Shown here: piece by piece, positions 7,578-11,178 of the stretch
How positions within the stretch are numbered: the stretch's first letter is position 1
Layout of the letters: each line of letters starts with the position of its first letter
NCBI GenBank assembly: GCA_964471535.1
Contig: CAYYHA010000124.1
Coordinates: 1 to 11,178, forward strand
From: CAYYHA01 sp964471535
GTDB lineage: Bacteria; Myxococcota; Myxococcia; SLRQ01
Direction of reading: 5' to 3'
Length of the DNA: 11,178 nucleotides
Program-made: the position numbers and the translations under genes
Notes under the pieces: model-generated
Seen by the model: the letters and a program-made list of their open reading frames with translations, nothing else
Database searches by the model: none
Told to the model about the DNA's origin: nothing

Positions 7578-8483
7578 TCAGTGCAGGGCCCCGTCGGCGA
7601 GTTCCTGCACGGTGGCCCCCTTGGGCGGCGTGAAGCGGAAGCGCTCTGGCTTCACACCGGGGTTGATGCGCACGTCACGAAAGCGCATCCGGTTCACGTT
7701 GCCCGCCGCGTCGTAGACCTCACTGCTTCGGACCTGGCCTGTCTCGGGATCGACCTCGAAGATCACCTTCACGAAGCCCGGCTGCGGCGACAGCGGTGTG
7801 AGCACGAGCCGGTTCTTGCCCTCGAGCTCGATGGCGAACTCCTCCTCGAGGCGACCCTTTCCAAAGAGGAAGGTGATGGAGGTGGACAGGCCGTCGGTGG
7901 TGAAGCCCTTCTTGCGGATCACGGTGCGATCCTCGGGCGTCCACACCCACATGTCCTTCCCGTCGACGATGAAGTGTTTCTCGCGGGGCTTCTCGTAGGA
8001 CCAGCGCATCAGGCCGGGCTTCTTGAAGGCCACCTTCCCTCGGCTCTTCATGGTGCGGGCGAAGGCCTTGTAGGTGTAGGTCTGCTCGAAGGTCGCTGTG
8101 AAGTCCTGCGTCCCCTCGTAGAAGGCCTGCAGCTTCTCGACCAGGGGGCGGGCCTCCGGGGAGACGGTCTCCTTTCGAGCGCGGCTCGAACCCTCGGCCG
8201 GGCGCTCGTCCGGTGCAGCGCCGGGGCGCTTCGCCCGGGCGGCAGGGGCCGAGGTGAGGGCAGCCGCCCTCTCCGGAGGCGCCTTCTCTGCCTCCTTCGC
8301 CTTCTTCGCCGGCCCAGACTTCTTCGCCGTGGCTGCCGCTGGCGCCCCCGCCTCGGCTGCAGCGACGAGGTACGGCCTGCCACCGGCTGTCGGCGAGGCC
8401 GCTGCCGCCGGGGCGATCGCCTCCGGGGCCGGGGCGGCGGTGCAGAGGAGGAGCGCGTGGGTGCAGGCGAAGAGCAGGATCAT
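7578..8483 (-). CDS. lolA: LolA-like outer-membrane lipoprotein carrier protein with long N-terminal spacer
   Basis: Predicted periplasmic chaperone that carries lipoproteins from the LolCDE complex to the outer membrane. 301 aa from the ATG at 8483, which overlaps the trmH stop as ATGA and has GGAG eight bases upstream. Residues 1-18 are a probable signal peptide. Residues about 19-106 form a low-complexity region rich in Ala, Pro, Lys and Glu. The LolA domain spans about 110-295: LQAFYEGTQDFTATFEQTYT, GKVAFKKPGLMRWSYEKP, FIVDGKDMWVWTPEDRTVI, and a C-terminal NRMRFRDVRINPGV...FRFTPPKGA. E. coli LolA is about 200 aa, so the spacer is the main difference. It is the last gene of the ribosomal-protein/obg cluster in this window. 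A LolA-related carrier for another lipid is a less likely alternative. Confidence 0.87.
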   Translation of the reverse strand: MILLFACTHALLLCTAAPAPEAIAPAAAASPTAGGRPYLVAAAEAGAPAAATAKKSGPAKKAKEAEKAPPERAAALTSAPAARAKRPGAAPDERPAEGSSRARKETVSPEARPLVEKLQAFYEGTQDFTATFEQTYTYKAFARTMKSRGKVAFKKPGLMRWSYEKPREKHFIVDGKDMWVWTPEDRTVIRKKGFTTDGLSTSITFLFGKGRLEEEFAIELEGKNRLVLTPLSPQPGFVKVIFEVDPETGQVRSSEVYDAAGNVNRMRFRDVRINPGVKPERFRFTPPKGATVQELADGALH

Positions 8484-9307
8484 GGGGCGTTCTCCTTGCG
8501 GGAGGTGGACGCAGTGTGCCGCTCCGGATTCATCCGGTCCAGCGCAGCGGCGAGGGACGGCGGTACGCGGCCGGCCGCCGCCGTTCGATACCACTCGATA
8601 CGCAGGGCCATCTTCTCCTCCTCCGAGAGGTCGCCCACGGCGCCCCAGCGCTGCCGGCGCATCTCGATCGCGTGGGCGGTGACGACCGCCGCCGCCACCG
8701 AGATGTTGAGGGACTGCGTGAGCCCGTACATGGGGATCACGACGGTGCTGTCACAGGCATCGACGACCTCGTCCGGCAGTCCCTCGGCCTCGTTTCCGAA
8801 GACGACGGCGGTGGGCTTTGTGAAGTCCACCTCGTAGAGGGGCGCGGCGTCGTCGCGAAGGGCGGCGGCCAGAACCTGCATCCCCCGCCTCGAGAGCGTG
8901 GCCTTCACGGCATCGAAGTCCGCGTGGCGCACCACGTCCAGCCACTTGTGCGCATCCTTCGTCACACCACGCGCCGGCGAAAAGTGCGTCCCTTCGTGTC
9001 GTACGACGTGAACCTCTTGCACACCGAAGGCCTCGGCGGTGCGGAGGACCGCGGCCTGGTTATGGGGGTCGTGGACGCCGTGGATCGCCAGGACGAAGCT
9101 ACGCGTGCGCCTCGCCAGCGCTTGTTCCAGCCGCCAGCGGCGCCCGGCGCCCAGGAGCCCCAGATCGCGGAAGGCACGCAGGGGGGCGGGAAAGGTGTCG
9201 GTGAGGCGCTCGAGGGCGGAGAGGGCCTCGGCGTCGGGCTCGGGGCGTGGCGCAGGCACCGCCCGAGGAACCCGTGACCCGTCCGGACGCAGCTTCTTTC
9301 GGGTCAT
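8480..9307 (-). CDS. trmH: SpoU-family RNA 2'-O-methyltransferase, TrmH-like (tRNA Gm18)
   Basis: SPOUT-fold enzyme using S-adenosylmethionine to methylate a ribose 2'-OH. Similarity to E. coli TrmH points to Gm18 in tRNA. 275 aa from the ATG at 9307, which overlaps the obg stop as ATGA; GGAG lies nine bases upstream. The three SpoU motifs are intact: motif 1 at 82-95 (HNQAAVLRTAEAFG, Asn83 and Arg89), motif 2 at 166-177 (TAVVFGNEAEGL, Glu173), and motif 3 at 190-206 (VIPMYGLTQSLNISVAA, Asn201). Matches to E. coli TrmH include HGVHDPHN and GMQVLAAAL. Residues 1-40 are a basic, Pro-rich extension that E. coli TrmH, as I recall it, lacks. An rRNA substrate (RlmB-type) is the main alternative, but the TrmH match looks closer. 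Confidence 0.87.
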   Translation of the reverse strand: MTRKKLRPDGSRVPRAVPAPRPEPDAEALSALERLTDTFPAPLRAFRDLGLLGAGRRWRLEQALARRTRSFVLAIHGVHDPHNQAAVLRTAEAFGVQEVHVVRHEGTHFSPARGVTKDAHKWLDVVRHADFDAVKATLSRRGMQVLAAALRDDAAPLYEVDFTKPTAVVFGNEAEGLPDEVVDACDSTVVIPMYGLTQSLNISVAAAVVTAHAIEMRRQRWGAVGDLSEEEKMALRIEWYRTAAAGRVPPSLAAALDRMNPERHTASTSRKENAP

Positions 9308-10323
9308 GCGGGCGGGCTCCACACGCGCTCTTTCGGCGCCACGAGCACCGAGATGAGCGCGTCGAGCGTAGGACCGATGCCGATTCCTGTGGCCGCCGAG
9401 AGGCGCAGCACCGGGCGCCCGAGTGCCTCCTCCAACAGCTCTGCGGCCGCCTCGCCATCGGGCAGGTCGCACTTGTTCACCGCCACCACCTCTGGCTTCT
9501 CCGCCAGCGCCGGGGAATAGCGCCGAAGCTCCCGGCGCAGCGTGCGGTAGTCGGTGACCGGGTCGCGCGCTCCGTCAGCCGGCGCGCCGTCGACGAGGTG
9601 GAGCAGCACCCGGCAGCGCTCGACGTGGCGGAGGAAGCGGTGGCCAAGGCCCCGGCCATGGGCGGCGCCCTCCACCAGCCCCGGGATGTCGGCGACCGCG
9701 AAGTCCACCCCCTTGTGGGCCACCATGCCCAGCTGCGGCGCCAGGGTGGTGAACGGGTAGTCGGCGATCTTCGGCCGCGCGGCGCTCACCCGGGACAGGA
9801 AGGTGCTCTTGCCAGCGTTGGGCAGGCCGAGCAGCCCCACGTCGGCGAGGAGCTTCAGCTCGAGGAGGAGGCGGCGCTCCTCCCCGGGCTCACCGGGCTG
9901 AGCGAAGCGGGGAGCCTGGTTCACCGAGGTGGCGAAGTGCATGTTGCCGAGGCCACCGCGCCCGCCGCGGGCCACGACCACGCGCTGCCCTGCCTCGGTG
10001 AGGTCGGCGAGGAGCGCCCCGGTGTCGGCATCGCGCACCAGCGTCCCGACGGGAACCCGGAGCACCTTGTCCTCGCCGTCCTTGCCGTACTGATCGTTGC
10101 CGCGCCCGTGCTCACCGCGACCGGCGCGGTGCAGGGGATTGAAGCGGTACTGCAGGAGCGTCGACAGACCCGGGTCGGCCACGAGGATCACGTCCCCCCC
10201 CTTCCCGCCGTTGCCACCCGACGGCCCCCCCTTGGGGCGGTACTTCTCCCGACGGAAGGCGACGCAGCCCCGGCCGCCATCGCCGGAGCGCACCTCGATG
10301 CGCACCTCGTCGAGAAACTTCAT
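9304..10323 (-). CDS. obg: GTPase Obg/CgtA (ObgE), ribosome assembly
   Basis: Essential GTPase that acts on 50S subunit assembly and links it to stress and growth. 339 aa, with the Obg and GTPase domains and almost no C-terminal extension. The glycine-rich Obg fold covers 1-158 (MKFLDEVRIEVRSGDGGRGC, RPKGGPSGGNGGKGGDV, GGRGGLGN). GTPase motifs are G1 GLPNAGKST 166-174, G2 YPFTT 189-193, G3 DIPG 212-215, G4 NKCD 283-286 and G5 SAA 309-311. The ATG at 10323 is the family start, but only a weak AGGG lies before it, two bases away. A strong hairpin ends nine to twenty bases upstream, which may affect expression. The order rplU-rpmA-obg is widely conserved. Confidence 0.98.
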   Translation of the reverse strand: MKFLDEVRIEVRSGDGGRGCVAFRREKYRPKGGPSGGNGGKGGDVILVADPGLSTLLQYRFNPLHRAGRGEHGRGNDQYGKDGEDKVLRVPVGTLVRDADTGALLADLTEAGQRVVVARGGRGGLGNMHFATSVNQAPRFAQPGEPGEERRLLLELKLLADVGLLGLPNAGKSTFLSRVSAARPKIADYPFTTLAPQLGMVAHKGVDFAVADIPGLVEGAAHGRGLGHRFLRHVERCRVLLHLVDGAPADGARDPVTDYRTLRRELRRYSPALAEKPEVVAVNKCDLPDGEAAAELLEEALGRPVLRLSAATGIGIGPTLDALISVLVAPKERVWSPPA

Positions 10324-10331
10324 GGCCCTGC

Positions 10332-10374
10332 AAAAACACGACCGCCGGCGCCGCGGCTGCGCGCGGGCCGGCGG
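10332..10374 (-). terminator. GC-rich hairpin with T-run between rpmA and obg
   Basis: Read on the minus strand, CCGCCGG (10374-10368) pairs with CCGGCGG (10348-10342). Inside, CCGCG pairs with CGCGG around a six-base loop, giving about 12 base pairs with a small bulge. Five T residues follow (10336-10332), but only after a five-base gap, which is less canonical. It sits 27 bases after the rpmA stop and its T-run ends eight bases before the obg start. It could be a partial terminator lowering obg relative to the ribosomal genes, or an mRNA-end stabiliser. Confidence 0.6.
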
Positions 10375-10401
10375 GCAAAGAGGATGTGCAGCGGCAGGGA
10401 A

Positions 10402-10662
10402 TCAGGCCTCGGCGGGGATCACCGAAACCTTCTTCTTGTCCCGGCCCTTCCGCTCGTAGGAGACCACCCCGTCGATCAGCGCGAAGAGGGTGTGGTCCCG
10501 GCCGATGCCGACGTTCTTGCCCGGATGAATCTTCGTCCCGCGCTGACGCACGAGGATGTTGCCCGCCCGGACGCGCTCGCCGCCGAACTTCTTCACCCCG
10601 AGATACTTCGGGTTCGAATCGCGGCCGTTGCGCGAAGAGCCCTGTCCTTTCTTGTGTGCCAT
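10402..10662 (-). CDS. rpmA: 50S ribosomal protein L27 (bL27)
   Basis: Large-subunit protein whose flexible N-terminus reaches the peptidyl-transferase centre. 86 aa, full length. It begins MAHKKGQGSSRNGRDSN and continues YLGVKKFGGERVRAGNILVRQRGTKIHPG, all classical L27. The N-terminus starts directly at MAHKK, without the cleaved Firmicutes-type extension. AAGG overlapping the rplU stop region lies five bases before the ATG; the gap to rplU is six bases (GGCGCC), so the two genes are surely cotranscribed. Confidence 0.99.
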   Translation of the reverse strand: MAHKKGQGSSRNGRDSNPKYLGVKKFGGERVRAGNILVRQRGTKIHPGKNVGIGRDHTLFALIDGVVSYERKGRDKKKVSVIPAEA

Positions 10663-10668
10663 GGCGCC

Positions 10669-10974
10669 TTACCCCTGGATCTCGGTGATCTCGAGCTCGG
10701 TGAAGCGCTGGCGGTGACCGCGGATCTTGCTCCAGCCGCCCTCCCAGCGCTTGTAGGAGATGACCTTCGGGTGCTTGCCCTGCCCGCGCACGGTGGCGGT
10801 GACCTTGGCCCCCTCGACCGTGGGCGTGCCCACCTTCACCCCACCCTCTCCCGAGACGAGGAGAGGCTCGAAGGTGAGGGTCGTACCGTCCTCGGCCTCG
10901 AGCTTCTCGACCCGGATGCGGTCGCCCTTCTGGACCCGGTATTGCTTGCCACCGGTGGCGATGACTGCGTACAT
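10669..10974 (-). CDS. rplU: 50S ribosomal protein L21 (bL21)
   Basis: Large-subunit protein that binds 23S rRNA. 101 aa, normal length. It begins MYAVIATGGKQYRVQKGD and includes the conserved VKVGTPTVEGAKV and GHRQRFTELEIT. AGGAG lies six bases before the ATG. The segment at 75-89 reads KRWEGGWSKIRGHRQ, where E. coli has a much more basic stretch (FRRRKHYRKQQGHRQ as I recall), so this rRNA-contact loop is less positively charged. It is the first gene of the cluster, preceded by a promoter and a leader hairpin. Confidence 0.98.
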   Translation of the reverse strand: MYAVIATGGKQYRVQKGDRIRVEKLEAEDGTTLTFEPLLVSGEGGVKVGTPTVEGAKVTATVRGQGKHPKVISYKRWEGGWSKIRGHRQRFTELEITEIQG

Positions 10975-11003
10975 CGCTGACTCCTGGCGAAAGAAATCCT
11001 GTG

Positions 11004-11045
11004 AAAAAACCGCGGCTTGGGGTCCAGCTTGGCCGGCCCCCGCGG
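11004..11045 (-). terminator. Hairpin plus six-T run in the rplU leader (putative attenuator)
   Basis: Read on the minus strand, CCGCGG at 11045-11040 pairs with CCGCGG at 11015-11010, and an inner GGG/CCC pairing continues the stem past an AAG bulge. Six T residues follow directly (11009-11004). This is the form of an intrinsic terminator, yet it lies between the predicted promoter and the rplU start, 29 bases before the ATG. A transcript stopped here would be about 45-50 nt. It may serve as an attenuator of the ribosomal-protein operon, or terminate read-through from upstream if the promoter call is wrong. Confidence 0.62.
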
Positions 11046-11058
11046 CGGGAAGGCGGGG

Positions 11059-11088
11059 AAACTAGGCGGCGGGGCCCCCTCCTGTCAA
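11059..11088 (-). promoter_or_regulatory. Sigma-70-like promoter for rplU-rpmA
   Basis: On the minus strand a perfect TTGACA -35 box (11088-11083) is followed after 18 bases by TAGTTT (11064-11059), which matches three of six -10 positions including the first T, the A and the final T. Transcription would begin near 11052, giving a leader of about 78 nt. It is the best promoter-like pair I found in the window and is correctly placed for the ribosomal-protein cluster. Confidence 0.62.
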
Positions 11089-11178
11089 GTTGCCCTCTTC
11101 TTCTGGCGTAATTTCAGTAGCTTAGGGTGCGGTGGGCCCTCGAGAGTCCGGGGCGCTCACCACGGCCTGGAGGGCGGG
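11089..11178. other. Unassigned sequence at the right edge
   Basis: No gene can be supported here. On the minus strand an open frame runs in from the window edge and stops at TAA (11124-11122), which could be the last 18 codons of an upstream gene. On the plus strand GTG at 11127 opens a frame to the edge. Both are too short to judge. A relatively AT-rich patch lies at 11108-11125. Confidence 0.3.

Noticed and set aside
8484..8594. Upstream start for lolA at 8594
   Set aside because: It would overlap trmH by more than 100 bases and place a non-hydrophobic stretch before the signal peptide; the ATGA start at 8483 fits better.
9308..9472. Upstream start for trmH at 9472
   Set aside because: The extension lies inside the obg C-terminus and reads as out-of-frame Arg/Gly-rich sequence; the ATGA start at 9307 matches the coupling pattern.
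9247..10980. 577-codon plus-strand open frame running across obg, rpmA and rplU
   Set aside because: It is antisense to three unmistakable conserved genes and has no domain of its own, so it is a shadow.
1..11178. tRNA/rRNA genes, CRISPR arrays, insertion sequences, phage or toxin-antitoxin genes
   Set aside because: I looked for repeats, terminal inverted repeats, transposase motifs and cloverleaf-like segments on both strands and saw none. Gene order, codon use and base composition look uniform and chromosomal.

Overview
This is an ordinary-looking, gene-dense stretch of a GC-rich Gram-negative chromosome. The Gram-negative assignment rests on a LolA-type lipoprotein carrier, predicted outer-envelope lipoproteins and periplasmic peptidoglycan enzymes. 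A lipoprotein with an AgmX/PglI-type C-terminal domain, a family I know mainly from myxobacteria, suggests Myxococcota (former Deltaproteobacteria). I cannot name a genus. I see no mobile element, CRISPR array, tRNA or rRNA, and no gap above about 205 bases without a gene.

Layout. (1) Positions 1-3076, minus strand: dacB, a class C penicillin-binding protein (PBP4 family) with an unusual helical C-terminal extension. It overlaps by four bases a MltD-like lytic transglycosylase whose 3' end lies outside the window. (2) Positions 3132-6555, plus strand, divergent from dacB across only 55 bases: a peptide-type ABC importer operon of binding lipoprotein, DppB-type permease and DppC-type permease. 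The genes are joined by ATGA overlaps and no ATPase gene is present. (3) Positions 6683-7525, plus strand: an AgmX/PglI-domain lipoprotein. (4) Positions 7578-10974, minus strand, converging on it: rplU, rpmA, obg, trmH and a lolA-like gene, in that transcription order. A good sigma-70-like promoter and a hairpin plus U-tract lie in the leader of rplU. A second strong hairpin sits just before obg.

How the genes may work together. The left half looks like peptidoglycan turnover: a transglycosylase cuts glycan strands and PBP4 trims peptides. The adjacent peptide importer could recover released peptides, but this last link is inference from position only. The right half is a conserved translation and ribosome-assembly cluster (L21, L27, Obg, an RNA 2'-O-methyltransferase) to which a lipoprotein-trafficking gene is translationally coupled.

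I did not find a clearly new biological system. The items most worth checking are the putative attenuator ahead of rplU, the hairpin between rpmA and obg, the extension on PBP4, the N-terminal spacer on the LolA-like protein, and the divergent hydrolase/importer arrangement.
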